Source: Apis mellifera (Eukaryota; Arthropoda; Insecta; Hymenoptera; Apidae). Taken from it: a stretch of 64,000 nucleotides of DNA. The notes beneath the pieces are model-generated. The model was not told the origin of the DNA. It saw only the letters and a list, made by a program, of their open reading frames with translations, and searched no databases. The stretch covers positions 4,769,903 through 4,833,902 of the forward strand of contig NC_037642.1 in assembly GCF_003254395.2 (NCBI RefSeq). The letters are read 5' to 3'. Within the stretch, counting starts at the first letter, position 1, and every line of letters begins with the position of its first letter. Position numbers and translations under genes: made by a program. Below are positions 1 through 12,905 of the stretch, piece by piece.

Positions 1-798
1 ATAACTGTTGCAAAAAAGAAAAAAAATCATTGAACATGTTTAATAGAAGAAAAAGAAGACCTAAATTTATTTCCTGGAAAGTCTATTAACTCGCCACTAC
101 TTCACAAATCAAGCCACCGCCTTCAACAAATTAAAACACGCTTCCCCATCCAATCAAGCGGGAACGAGGCATCCATAACTGGCCGACCCACTTCCCTTTT
201 TCACCTCGTGCACCAGTCCCCGATAAAATTACAATATCCGTTCATCCGTTGAAAACGTTCGATGAGGGGCAAGCATGAAAACGATCAATTAGACACGGTT
301 AGGATTGAAAGGAGTTGCGGAGGAAATTGAAAGGAACGTATGTATCTACATGTATTTATATGTTCGGTATAATCAATTTCTGAGACTGAATTTTTCCCGA
401 ATAGAAAAAGATAAACGTAAAGGGCTGATTCTTTCCGTTGAACTTCGTAAATCACGATGTTAACATTTTTATTGACGTGTATTGTGTTTATATTAATTCA
501 ATACATCACAAAGTCCGTGCACAACTGTTGCATTTTTTGTTTTCAAGCTGAAACGTAACAGTTTAATCGTCTGGCTTTATTATTCATTGGTTTTCGATTC
601 CTAATAATTTTAAAAAAATTAATCCATCGACATTTCTTCACGCCAAAATATGTAATAAGAAATAGTGTACGAATTGAATCGGTTCAGAAAGTTCAATCTA
701 TTCTTCTCTAAAATTTCACTCGAGTGAAATGAAATTCGGATTCGAATTAAGGTTCGTATGTGAATTTCAAGATTCCATTCTCCAGAGAGAGAGCTCAC
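1..798. other. Intron after the LG2 exon (partial)
   Basis: This is downstream of the GTGAGC donor at 798 on the minus strand. I translated the less AT-rich stretch around 110-290 on the minus strand and found stops, with no LG continuation. I see no gene, RNA or element here. Confidence 0.6.
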
Positions 799-1022
799 CT
801 CAAACTGGCTGGTCCTGTTCCCAGGTCAAAGGTAAACTGAACATGGCCGGACGACAGGTACAACGCGATGAAATCGCCGGTGGCGTCGCTGTGATGGCCA
901 TTGTAAAGTATAACTCCATCTGCGACAGTTGGTTTCAACGTGACAGCCAATTCCAGCCAGGATAGCGACGTGTCGGCCAATCCAGGGTAACGCAGATAAG
1001 AGGATCCATTGAACGAGGGTAC
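799..1022 (-). CDS. Exon: N-terminal half of laminin-G domain 2
   Basis: This exon encodes 74 codons plus two bases of an Arg codon. It starts VPSFNGSSYLRYPGL directly after the EGF domain, continues WLELAVTLKPT and DGVILYNG, then GDFIALYLSSGHVQFTFDLG and ends GTGPASL. These are the first half-dozen strands of an LG domain in the right order, including F-x-G-x-x-Y-L, DG-h-hLYNG and DF-h-A-L. The acceptor is TGGTTACAG and the donor is TTGAG/GTGAGC. FNGSS contains an N-glycosylation sequon. The domain is incomplete: the strands following GTGPASLR (normally E-W-H-x-h) and the GG and G-C motifs must be encoded left of the window, because no matching exon is visible in 1-798. The C-terminus of the protein is therefore missing here. 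Confidence 0.92.
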
Positions 1023-1306
1023 CTGTAACCAGACAATTCATTCGCAACGGTTATTTCACGGACTTTCAACCCTGGAGGAGATTCTTTCCACCAAGAATCT
1101 GATCCTTTCAGAGAGAATCGTTGTTTTTCTTGTAAATGGAACGGAAAAAGGGATGTAAATGGCTAAGAAAATGATCGCTCGACCCTTTGTTCTTTGTTTA
1201 TCAAGCTTCGTTTATCTCCCAGTGTTTTTAATTTCTTAATTTTAATGATTACAATGAAATTGCGAAGAAATTTAGAAATTAACGTTACTAAAAAAAATTA
1301 AATCAT

Positions 1307-1338
1307 ATGATCTTTGAGCTTTTAAAAAGCTCGATCAT
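1307..1338. other. Hairpin-forming inverted repeat with 3-nt bulge
   Basis: ATGATC, then TTT, then GAGCTTTT, A, AAAAGCTC, GATCAT. The two arms pair over 14 bp with a TTT bulge on one side and a single-base loop. Intronic; function unknown. Confidence 0.8.
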
Positions 1339-1415
1339 CTTGCAGCTAATGTGATAAGTTTTCTTACTGAGTCATGAATTATTATTTGCCTGTGAATGAA
1401 TGAAAGTTTAATGAT

Positions 1416-1433
1416 CTACTTTTTAAAAAGTAG
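1416..1433. other. Perfect 18-bp palindrome
   Basis: CTACTTTTTAAAAAGTAG reads the same on both strands. It lies about 80 bp from the hairpin at 1307-1338 and shares its T-run/A-run core. Confidence 0.85.
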
Positions 1434-4400
1434 CAAGTGAAGAGAAGTATATTTACGTGATGTATATTTACGTGTTATAACGAGATAATAGATAAGAAGA
1501 ATGTAGAGGGGAAGATAAAGGACAAGATAGACTTAAATGGAGATGAAGATTAAGTAACAGTTAATTGACTATGAACAGACTGCAACAGGTAATTTCGTTA
1601 ACTTGTTAGCTGAGAAAATCGAGTTGGCACGTTATTTGACTTGCCACTATTTAAATTTAGTAATTCATTTATCCGAGAATAATCTTTTTAAACACGCTGT
1701 CATATATACACAAAATCAGAAAAAATTATTTATTCACTCAACGTCAGAAGAGATTTTTCAATGAACAACTATCATTTCGCAAGTCAGATTTTAAAATTTT
1801 TCGAATTATTATAGGACAATAAATATCCAAACAAAAATTTATAAAGGGAAAAAGAAGATTCAAAAGACTTAAAATCCATTACCAAATAATTTCTCAATGA
1901 ACTCGCCTAAATTGTTCTACTTCCACCGCATAAAAATCATTTTTAAACGATTATCTTCCTTTAAGAAGTCACTTTCCAAAGGAAATTTTCGAGAAACGTT
2001 AACCTTTATCGTTTTCTCTATCGCGAAAATCGCGAGGCGAGGGAAAACAAGGTGTAAATCGTTCGATGGACGGGAAAAATCGAGGCTTCCAACTATCCGA
2101 AGTCAGCCGACGATGTTATTTCCCATCGGTCCGAGCTCCCCAATCGTTATTTTTCCCCGTTATCTCTCCGTGTCAATTTTCGAAATGACGTGGTTACCGA
2201 ACAGGAAGAAGGTTCGCAGCGTAGGATACAGTAAATTAAACGTTGCACCGTCGTTACACACCCCGTCGTAAATTCCATCGGCGCGCCCACGCCTCGCTCT
2301 GCCACGGATTCGAAGAAATGGAACGTAGAACACTGAACACACGCCGCTATAACGAGACCGAGGGAAGAGATGTGAAATTTACCTTCTTCTTGGAGGGGTG
2401 AAGACGTCGATAAAAAGAAAAATTCGCTCGCCAGGGATATATAACACGAGTTTGTGGCCAGGGAGGGATGAAATTTTTTCTCCTAGGTTCTTTTATTTCA
2501 CGCGGGTTAATTGTGAGAACGAATGGTGGAGGGATTATGGAGGAATATGGTGGAGGAATATGAGAGTTGGTGTAAAAAAAGGTATATGAAATGTGGAGTT
2601 ATGAAGAGTTATACAGAGATGTGTATGTGGAGTTTGATCTTGATTGTTTATGGTTAAATATAATTATTGCTTGATATTATTCGAAAGTTAAAAATATAAT
2701 TAATGGAGAGAGAGAGAGAGTTTGTTTTATGCGAATATAAATGTTTGTTACTTTTTTCCAAGTTTAATAGAATTTTATGAAAGGAACGTATGAATAATGG
2801 GTGTAAATGAAGTTGTGATGTGTCCATTACAAACTTTGTTAACGTTCAATTTGTAATCTAACATTAATTGTTAACATTCAATTACAATGAATTTCATATT
2901 GTTTAATAATTGATTGATTAGTAGTAACAAAATTTAATGGATGATATTGATTAATCAAATCTGAGAAAATGATAATTTATAGAAAATTATCCACGATATT
3001 TCATACTTAACGATTGATATATTTTCGTAGTAAAATATTCGCTATTTTGTAAAAAGGGAATTCTGTTTTCCTTTAGCAACGTTGTCAAAACCAAATTTCC
3101 TTATCTTTCACGATGCTCGTTGAAGAAGGAACGCTAAAATGAGAATAAAGATGGAGATAAGCGAAATTTTTATGACGGTGAATAGCGAGTGAAACAACGA
3201 AAAAGCGTGGGATAAAATAAGAAGAATTAAAGGTGAAACTTCTAAGGAAATATTCTCGACATACTCGATAAAAAGAATGAGAATATGAAAATAGAAAAAT
3301 ATAAAATATTAAATAATGATTAAATTTTCGTTCAACCGACGAATAAATCATGATAAATTATTAAAATATAATCATATATTCTACTCATGTCCATATAAAT
3401 AGAATAAGTCGGCCACCATACAGTAGAACGTTCATCATGATCGGACAGCCACTATGAGATAAATAGAATTAAACCAGTGGCGTTTAAACGAATGATTAAT
3501 TTTTAAAATTCCCTCTACTGTGTGAAAATTAATATTTCAACCTATCTTTAGATTTAATAAATCAACTTTGTTGCTCGTGAAAAAACCTTCTTATCTCCTT
3601 AACTTTTTTAAAATCTTCCCCAATCATCGAAGAAACTACGATAAAAAATAATAAATAAAATACGAATAGAACAAAATGAAACTAATATCCAATTTTATCC
3701 ATGTATCCATCTGTTGATGCTAAAATTACTGCTCAAGTGTTTCGGAAGTAATAGCGACCGACAACCCGATAGTAATTTTATCAGATGCAACTCGACGCGT
3801 TTACGGACCCGCTTTAATGCTTCCGCCATTGTTATAATCGATACACGCGGATACATATATATATATACCCGGCTCGTACGTATAATCCTACGTGTATTTC
3901 GATGCACACGTGTGTGCACACGCAAAGTGGCAGTCTGCGGACGAGAGGACAAATTGATCGGTATTATTCTCGGTTCCCTTTCCAACTTTTCAGCGTGGAA
4001 ACGGCGCCCCATAAAGGAACGAGGGGTGGAGAAAAACGGGGAGGGAAAAAAAAGAAGAAACAGGAAAGGGAGGCAAATTTCTGTCGAAAATTTCGATTCG
4101 AGCGAAGAAAAAAAAAGAAGAAAAGGAAAGAAAAAAGGAACGCGTTTCCGTTTAATTCGGTAGAAAATATCCTGGATCCCGTCGTTTCGATTTTAATCCG
4201 CTTGAAATCGAGCAGCAGGCTGTTTCCAAGCCTTGGTATTCCGCGCAAGATGTAATTAACCGTGATACTTTGCACACGATTTACTATCGAGGCCGATACC
4301 AACGCGATTTCTCCACGGTCTCTTTCACGGTTTTACATAATCGTTCCTCGTATTTTAGAGACGATCTCTCCAAGAGAGAGATTTTCATTGATCGTACTTA

Positions 4401-5646
4401 GGAATATATTCAGATGGGATTAAATCTCCTCTTTTATTATATCGCGTATGATATTTTTTTTCTCAAAGATATTTAACGTGTATTATAATTTATGAAACGG
4501 CAGGATTAAAATAAAATTAATAACAATTAATGCGATCAGGAAAGAATCTTATCGATATTTAATAGAATGGAAAACTATTAAAATTATCAAACGCAACGGA
4601 ATGCATAAATAATACAAACGAGTATAATTGTCTCTTCTGTCTCTCGTATAAATCACATTTTTTTTTTTTTTAAATTTCAATCTTCATAATTTTCCTTTAT
4701 AATCAACTCCAATGAAAGAATTCCCGTAAAAATTATATTAATTACGAACAAAGGAACGATGAATAATCAGGATAAACAAAAACAGCGTACGAAAATCAAA
4801 CTGAAACTGCGGATCTCGATTACCATTTCCCTTTTATTCCACGCGGATTTCAATGGAATTTTTTGAGAGAGAGGTTATCGGCGGTTACTTCAAAAGCACG
4901 CGGACGACGTGACCGCAGGTTCGCGCCACGATAAAGGATTAAATGCAAAGTTTACGGGGCACGGGAGCGTGAGCCTGACCAAGATTTAATTAATCGGTAG
5001 CGTTTCAGCTTGTATTTGAAATCGCGGCCCGTAACAGTTAATCGTTCGTGGCTTCGACATACGAGAAGGGAATACGAGTTACCATTGAAATTTACGACAC
5101 TGTAATTTCACTCAATGCTACGCGCGTTTGATATCTCGCGATACTGTTACTGGCGTTCTTGAAAAATGGTAATTCCCATGGTTAAACAATTTTCGAGTTC
5201 GATTTCCTTTTACTTCTTTTTTTTTTTTTTTTCCGAACATTCTGAAAGAGAAGAGAGAGAAGATAAAAATTGATTTAAAAAATTGGGAAAAATTTTAGAT
5301 GAAATGATATTCGAGAAAGATGAATTATTTAATTTAATTCAATAATTGCGAATATATATAGAAATTTATAAGAAAGGAAATTCGGATAAGAGAAAACTTG
5401 TAATTTCAACAGCATGGATAATACACAATTTTTTTTATTACAGTGAGGAAATCAGATTTATTTGTCATATTGAAAATGCGTCATAAATAAAATATTTCAC
5501 GTAGAATATATTCATTCGTACATTATACGATTTATATATGCATAGCATAAGAAAAATTGGAATATTGATTTTACGAATATTTTGATAAGAAGTGGAAGCA
5601 AATAACGGATAACCTAATTTTGGATAATTTAATTATCGAGGATGTA

Positions 5647-5665
5647 ATATATATATATATATATA
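5647..5665. repeat. AT microsatellite
   Basis: Uninterrupted AT dinucleotides, 19 bp, about 270 bp downstream (minus-strand sense) of the EGF exon donor. Confidence 0.92.
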
Positions 5666-5748
5666 GATCGTGGCGATTTAAATCGAGAATCTTGATATAT
5701 CTTTGTACGAATCTATCTTAGATTACTTTTTAAAAGTAATTCATTTAA

Positions 5749-5819
5749 TTATATATAATAATATAATAATATATAATATATATAATAATATTATATATAA
5801 TAATATATATATAATAATA
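5749..5819. repeat. Imperfect ATA/AT array
   Basis: Seventy bases made only of A and T in mixed ATA and AT units. Preceded by a short dyad, ATTACTTTT-T-AAAAGTAAT, at 5722-5740. Confidence 0.92.
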
Positions 5820-5934
5820 GTGTTATCAACAGACTTCGAATTTTCGTCAATGCCAACAGATCTCTATGTTTACTTTTAATTCCAATATCCCCTTTAACGC
5901 CTCGTTTAATAACATTTTCCATTAACGTATTTAC

Positions 5935-6074
5935 CTGCAAATCGACTCTGGTCTCGCACAGGTCGCCAGTGTATCCGAGGGGGCAGAGACATACAGCCGT
6001 GTCGCCTCCGGTAGTCAAGCATTTCCCGCCATGGGAACATGGTACCTTGCTGCATCTGTCCGCCGTGCATTCCT
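5935..6074 (-). CDS. Exon: EGF-like domain between two LG domains
   Basis: Two bases complete a Glu codon with the previous exon, and 46 codons follow. The sequence starts ECTADRCSKVPCSHGGKC and ends CLCPLGYTGDLCETRVDLQ. Seven cysteines are visible. The first probably closes LG1. The other six are spaced C-x4-C-x5-C-x9-C-x1-C-x8-C, the canonical EGF pattern, with a C-x-x-G-G-x-C loop and the C-P-x-G-Y/F-x-G-x-x-C ending. There is no D-x-D/N-E start, so it is not obviously a calcium-binding EGF. The acceptor is TTTCAG followed by AGGAATGC; a second AG is adjacent but would break the frame. The donor is CAG/GTAAAT. A single EGF between LG domains matches pikachurin better than perlecan, which usually has EGF pairs at these positions. 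Confidence 0.92.
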
Positions 6075-7027
6075 CTGAAACGACAATAAATCAGACGGAT
6101 CAATGGAGCGCGCGATCAGCTCTGTCAACGTGGATGATACGACAAACGTGTGGAATCACGTACGTACGAGAAATCTTTCGATAAAATCGACATGGATGCC
6201 TCGGCCTCGCATTATTATACGCGCGATCGAAAAATATCGAGGGGGGAGAGGAGGAGGAGTTGGCGGTTCGTGTCGACAGTATCGTCGGTGTAAATATTTG
6301 ACGAAAATACGGAGGAGGCTCTCCTCGTTCCGCGCGTATCGACGGCGGTGAGGAGCCGGAAATCGGTGAGATGTCTGCGAAATTATCTTCCGCCGCGCTC
6401 GTTCGACGACTCTATCGGAAATTTCAGACGAATGAAAGGCGCTTTTCCTTTTTCCATCTTTTTTTTCCCCCCTTCCCTCTTCGTCCTTTTTCCCCCTTGT
6501 TCTCCTTCCCTTTTGTTTTCTTTTTCCTGTCGGGAGAGACTTGGGATTGGATCCGCGAAGAGTTTCGAAAAATCGATCGCCGCTACGTGTGTCGATTTCT
6601 CGACCGAGCAGATATATATCGACGCGGCAATATTAATCGCGCTTCTGTTCCCTCGAGTCGAGTGACGCAATTTAGACGTGAATAAATAAAGCAGGAATAT
6701 GGGAACGCATGGAATATTTTATGCAGGTGAACGCAAAATGTAGGGATCTTTGTTTGTCGAAATTCCAAGTGACGAATAATTGAGGAAGGGATTTTATATA
6801 GGAAATTCGGTAAGGTTCGATATAATTGAAATTAACAGAATCCTCACGAGGGACGATCTATTTTATAATTGAAAATTTTCTGAATCCGTAACAATAAGTT
6901 AAAATTGGTCGGTGTTTCTCGAAATAATCTCCCATTTTCCAGGAATTAAAGTTACGTTTCTGGCCTTAAAGTTGTCCCCTCTTCAATTCGTTCCACCTTA
7001 AGATGGCGGGATCGATATGAACCGAAC

Positions 7028-7032
<5 letters not shown>

Positions 7033-7070
<38 letters not shown>
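7033..7070. repeat. GA microsatellite
   Basis: About 38 bp of GA dinucleotides with one interruption by AAAG. Intronic. Confidence 0.95.
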
Positions 7071-8462
7071 CCGCGGTCCTCGAACCGTCTTTCGAAGGCT
7101 ACTTCCTGCTCCATTCTTTATACCGGGTCGTCAACTCGCGCGGATCCCTCGTGAATCTGGTTTAAATCGAGATCGACCGAGAATTCTTCGATAGACTTTA
7201 CTCTTTCTCCCCGTTTCCCTTTTGTTCTTCCCGATTCCGCTTAATAAACGGGAACTGACAACTTCCTCGACGAGTTTTCTCTCTTGTTCTTCTGATGGTG
7301 AATGCGCGGTATTCGTAACTATCGATAACTGAAACGACGAAACCGTGTGAATGGCGTGGAGGAAAATTTCGCTCTGATTCTATGTCTTTTTGTTCGTTTG
7401 TTCTTCAACGATTGTTTTATTTTTCCTCGATAAATGATATCGTTGTTCTTATTTCATTTTTTTTTTGATATATAATACGTGGATATTAAATTAATTTGAG
7501 AATACAAAAAGTAGAAGTAGGTATTTTTTACAATTGTTAAAAATTTTTAGAAAAGTACTGCTCATTTTTTATCAATTTTTATTGATTCAACAGTATATAG
7601 ATCACGTACAAAGATTGCCAAAGAATTTCCATGTTCTTTAATTTTTGTGCTTATTTTCATTTTTAGATATTAGATTTATACTATCACGAATTTTTTCCTA
7701 TTCAATTATCTAGTCGAATACGATGATTTGAATTATTTTTTCTCTCTCTCTCTTTCCAGAGAATTTCTTTTTATCTTTTATACAACTTTGCTTAATAAAG
7801 GAATTTTCGCGTCGAGGATTTCCTGAAGGGAAGGGAAATGTTCAGAGGAACTTGTCAAACTCGAGATCAATGATGCGATAGCATGAAAACGGTAAAAGGT
7901 ATACATTCGAAAAATTGAGAGTGAAGAGGGGAATTTCTTTGTCAAAGAAACGAGTTGCCTCGATGAATACGTAACTACGAAGGAAAAATCGGTGGCCATA
8001 ATGAAGGGAACGTTTTTTCGGAAGAGAGAGTTATTTTCCCCGAATAAATATCTCGCTTTTGACAATGTCGAATTTTCGTTTGTTCTTTAAAAATATTTTA
8101 AGCATTTAGTTTTTTACGTATTGAATTGTTATCAATACGTTAAAAAAATCCTTTGATAAAAATTTCCTTTCGTGGAATTTTTTCGTTTCTATTTTTTAAT
8201 CGTTGGATGTAAAAACTAATATTAAAAAAAGAAAAAGAAAAAAACAATTCACTATTACACATCTATACATTTTTTTTCAAAAATGATTGGAATTTTTTTT
8301 TCTTTTTTTATTAGATTTTATATTGTAATATTAGATACTAAATTTTTATCGAGGATGGAACCATCAACCAAAGAACAAAATTTTTCAAATATTTATCCTG
8401 AATAACTGAAATTTTTCTTCTTTTCTATAAATCAGATATATATTCTAAATCGACAGATATAC

Positions 8463-8555
8463 ATCTATTGAAAATGGATATGTTTCTAAAATTTTCCAAT
8501 CTTTCTGTGCAAAGCCATATCAAATTAATAGATAGATATCTATTGAAAATGGATA
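8463..8555. repeat. Short direct repeat, 18 bp, spaced 75 bp
   Basis: ATCTATTGAAAATGGATA occurs at 8463-8480 and 8538-8555. The surrounding sequence does not continue the identity. Confidence 0.85.
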
Positions 8556-11500
8556 CGATCCTTTTTCTATCTTTTTTCTTTTTTATCTTTTTTTATCTTT
8601 TTTTTTTTTTTTTTGGTACAAAACCATACCACAGATATTGCAACTTTAATTTCATTCAAATTTTTCTATCTGTTACCCTCATCCTCGGATTAAAAACGAA
8701 ACGAAACAAACCATATCGTATAATTGATGAACCGTTCTCCAATCAGATTCCAGTTTCTCCAGGTAAATAAATCGGAACAGAATCATATAAAACAGACTAC
8801 TGGTGTATCAGAAATTTCAGAATGAAATTGTACTATTTCCTTATTCTTCGTTTCTTTTATCCACTCTCATCCGTTTAAAATTTCACGAGTATTTCTTCCA
8901 TTCTCCTCGATAACTTATTGCGTTTACGTTTCGAACTTCATTCGTTTATACTTACTAATGCATAAGGAATTTCCTCGAGGGGGGTGGAGGCAAGAAGAGA
9001 AGAAAAAAGAAAGAGAGGAGGAAAAAGGAACGAGGAAAGGGAACGTGAAAACGAGAATAACGCCTCGTAAATTGGGAAACTTCGATTTGCACGATTTCTA
9101 TCGTTTCTCGACCGAATAATCTCGATTCTTCATCCTCGTACTTATCCCTAAAAAAATCGTCTAACTCATTCATTGTTATCTCTTCTTATCGAATCACGTT
9201 TCCCTTTATTATTTCTTGAATTATATTTCGGTGTGTAGGCGAATTCGATCGAAGGAAATGAAGTTTATGTCAAAGAAATTTTTATCCTTTCGCGAGAAGA
9301 TCACCTTTATAGGATTGGGAATATCGTATTAACATTTTTATTTTTACTATACTATCGATCTTTAGTCGTTTCCATGACGACGAGTTTTTTTTTATATATT
9401 TTTACAAACTCCCTTTTCTCTGATTCTCTTAAATGGTGTGCTCGTCTCACTTTCATTCAAACCTTGTTTCTTTTCCCTGAATTTCTTATGTTGAGATTCA
9501 ATTATGCAGAGATGAACGTATTAATTATAGATTAATCATTCGAAATAATATCTGTTACTTTACAGATGATTGAAAAAAAAAACATAATATCCTCGGTTCT
9601 AAATATAAAAGTATTTCGTTTGATCATGATAATTGTACTAAAAAAAAAGAAAAATCAATTTCACCACATTATCGAATTCCATTAATCGTTGAAAAAAAAA
9701 TAAAATCATTACAAATCCTATTAACTTGACAATATAAATTATATTTCCTATATGGTTCCATTCTAATATAAAATATCAGAATTAAATTGTATCAAAAATA
9801 ATCAAGTATATGCAGGCAGGCACAAAGAGAATAGAATTAAATATTCAGTCTTTGCCTCTAACAGAGCAGATACGATAATCATCAATTAATTATTCTCTCA
9901 TGGCGATGTACTCTCGTATAATTCAGGTTCATATCACACGTGATAAAAACGATGGCGGTGACAGGTCATTTATGGCCCTCGTTGTCGAAGGAATCTCGAT
10001 ACCGCGGTGGATAATTGATTAACACTTGATAATTAACGCGTAGCTCTCGATTTACATCACCATTCCCTCGATTCTGAATTCTCTCTCTCTTCCTCTCTCT
10101 CTCGATTTTCGTCGTTAACTTAATTAAGAAACAGAAAACACACTCTCAGCATTGGAATTTCACTCGAACGAATTCTCTGCGATGTTTCTCCGCTGTTACG
10201 TTAATTAATGATCCCCAAGGAACGAAGAAATTCGATCATTTATTCTTCGGTATTTGTCGTGATTTATGAATTAAACTTGGAGAGGTCGAAATGAATTAAA
10301 AATGAGATATATTTTAATTTATTTCAATTCATCAGATGAATAGAGAATTGATAATAAAAGAGTAAATGAAATATGAATAAAAATGTAACAAATGAATATA
10401 TAGTTCAATCAATAGTTTAGTGAGGCACTCGTTCGATTAATCGAATTAGCTTCGTTTATTAAGATTATAAATACAAATAATTTGAAATCACTTTATCAAT
10501 GCATTTTTTTATTTTGATTTAAAATACGATACGCTTTGAGAAATACGATCCTTTTTTATTTATTTTTTCAATTCAAATTCTACTTGATACTAGGCTAAAG
10601 TTACACGGAATTATAATATAAGAATAGAGATATTTATTGATTTTGAATAGTTGGTACGGAATTTTAGAAATATCACTGATTTCGTGATACAGAAGAAATT
10701 TAACGTTCAATTGGATCCGCAATAAGATTTGATATTATCGATTCGAACTCCATAGAATTTAATACCTTTGGGATATGATTCAGTTGATTTCGAGTCTAAT
10801 GAAACCCAATACTCTCAACTTTGAATCCACCCAGTAAAAACTCGTTAATATCGTATCTCTAATTTAGTATCGAAATAATATTGTGTTGCACTATCACAGA
10901 AATTGCCCATATCGATTTCATGTTTAATCGGATCTCTGTTCAATTATTTATTAATCAACTCGTTTCATTTCACAAGTTTCGAATATTTTATAATCTTATG
11001 ATTCGTGTACACGTTTTTTTCTCATTTTCTAAAAATTCAATTGCCATTGATATTTAAGAGAAAAAAAAAAAAGAAAGAAAAGAAATGAACGAGGGAAGAA
11101 TATATTTTCCACTAAATCAGAGGATCCTATATATATATACGGCGTGCGTTGGAGGATTTTCTAACTAAATTCATATGACACCTGTTGTGTGTTCGCCGAT
11201 ATAGGGGTTAATTCGAGCACCCGATATCGTGCGCCTCTCTCCATCCAAACAAAATGTAACTTCAGCGTTTCCTAATTATGGATTGTGGTATTTTATCGTT
11301 ATGATTATTACTCGAATCACGAATCACCGCGAATATGATAAAGTAATTTCATCTTGTCACGTTTTATATTTTATACGTTTCATCATTGATCAATGTGTCG
11401 AGAGAATTATATTAAACATCGAAGAGAATTCTCTTAAAATTTTACCGAATACGAAAGATTTAATGTATGTATAAAAAGAGAAAAATTTATATACTAAAAA

Positions 11501-11881
11501 TCTTCGATAAAATCTTAATTTTCTCTCTGAATCTTACAAAATTAAAATTAATAATAGATATTAAAAGGAAGAGAAATTGTATAATAAATAATTTTCCATA
11601 AAACGTTTCTCCCAAATAATTATCTTATAAAATATTTATAATAATTATCTTAATTATTAAAATACTTATAAAAACAAATTGGAATAAGAAATTCATCAAA
11701 TCATAGTTTCTTCAACTAGACACACGAGAAATAAAGTATAAAAGAATATTTTTCCAGAGCAAGAGTGTTCACAAAACGAATGGAGGGAACGATTTTCTTT
11801 GATATCATCCTCAAGAATCCTCTCTCCCTTTGATTCGTTTTTCAACGACACCCCACGTTCCAAGGTTTGCAAGGAATCTAA

Positions 11882-11898
11882 ACCAGTGGACCACTGGT
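11882..11898. other. Perfect dyad, 8-bp arms
   Basis: ACCAGTGG-A-CCACTGGT. A nearby TGGTCC repeats part of the arm at 11913-11918. Could be a protein-binding dyad or chance. Confidence 0.75.
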
Positions 11899-12905
11899 CC
11901 ACGACCAAAAAATGGTCCCGAGGAATTTGATCCTTTGATGCATTCCGCACTATCCTCGTTCTTCGAGGATAGAGACGTGGAGTGTGGTCGAACGTTTATC
12001 GGCCTCTTGGAAATCTAGAAACGCTCTTACAACTTATCTTCTATGAGATTACATTTTCAGGGGATTACGCGTATTTCCTTGAAGGGGTTCAATGGAGATT
12101 TGACAGTCGATAGACCGGCTCTCGCTCGCTCTCACCGTTTCAACGCGAATCGAGATAAGGAAACGTGGAAAGTTTAATCGACGTTTTTCGTCTTGACCAA
12201 TGGTCTTGTTAGAAATCTGTGGGGTTGAAGTTGAAGAGGAATTGATGTTTCGCGAGAGAGAAAAAAAGGTTTGCTTTATCGTTTTTTTATAAACCATCAG
12301 ATATTTTTGGATCAGAGTTTTCATGCATTTTTCATGTTTGTAACAGGTAATTAAAGAAGTGTGTTACTCTTAAAAAGAGAGAGAATTAAAATCTCATTGC
12401 ATAGAGTTACAGTTTCGAACAAAAGTTTAGAGAAGAGCCCGGATTTCCCTTGTAGCTGTAAATTCGTTTCTCTCCAACAAAGAACAAGCATTGCTTTTAA
12501 CATTCAAAATGAGAAATCCTTCCCAAAATTTACTTTTTCCTTGGTACATCAAGTATAATTATACAAGGTAACAAGTTTCAGTTTTCTTAAAACTTCATAC
12601 AAAAATCCTTTTATCCTTTTTTTTTATTGTAAAACACAAATTTTAAATCTCCAAAATTCATTTCCTATTTTATTGAATATAGTACAAGAAGTAATAATGA
12701 TCAAGTTTCTATTCCACTCCCAAAATTTCTGTACATTTACAATTAAAACTTATTCAAATTATTTCATGTTCTTCTTCCACATTTACTTAATCATTATAGT
12801 GATCAAGTATACAGTTAAGTTACACGAAAGTATCATCACAATTTGATTAATAAATCACATGAAATTTTTTCCAGATCCGGAACAAAAACAATCAATTGTA
12901 CTTAC

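Larger units (their letters stand above)
1023..5934. other. Intron between EGF and LG2 exons
   Basis: About 4.9 kb of AT-rich sequence without a supported exon. It holds a bulged hairpin at 1307-1338, an 18-bp perfect palindrome at 1416-1433, purine-rich low complexity at 4015-4140, and AT-type microsatellites at 5647-5665 and 5749-5819. The stretch 4880-5110 is richer in GC and CpG than its surroundings and could be regulatory. Open frames near 1900-2340 and 3700-4300 are overlapping on both strands, lack splice or domain support, and are not called. Confidence 0.6.
6075..12905. other. Intron between LG1 and EGF exons
   Basis: About 6.8 kb. It contains a pyrimidine tract at 6440-6530, a GA array at 7033-7070, a short direct repeat at 8463-8555, and a mixed CpG-containing stretch at 9900-10060 that stands out from the AT-rich background. 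A small perfect dyad lies at 11882-11898. No exon with a domain match was found on either strand. Confidence 0.6.

Noticed and set aside
5969..6184. Plus-strand frames over the EGF and LG exons
   Set aside because: Shadows of the minus-strand coding exons, whose splice sites, phases and cysteine patterns are decisive.
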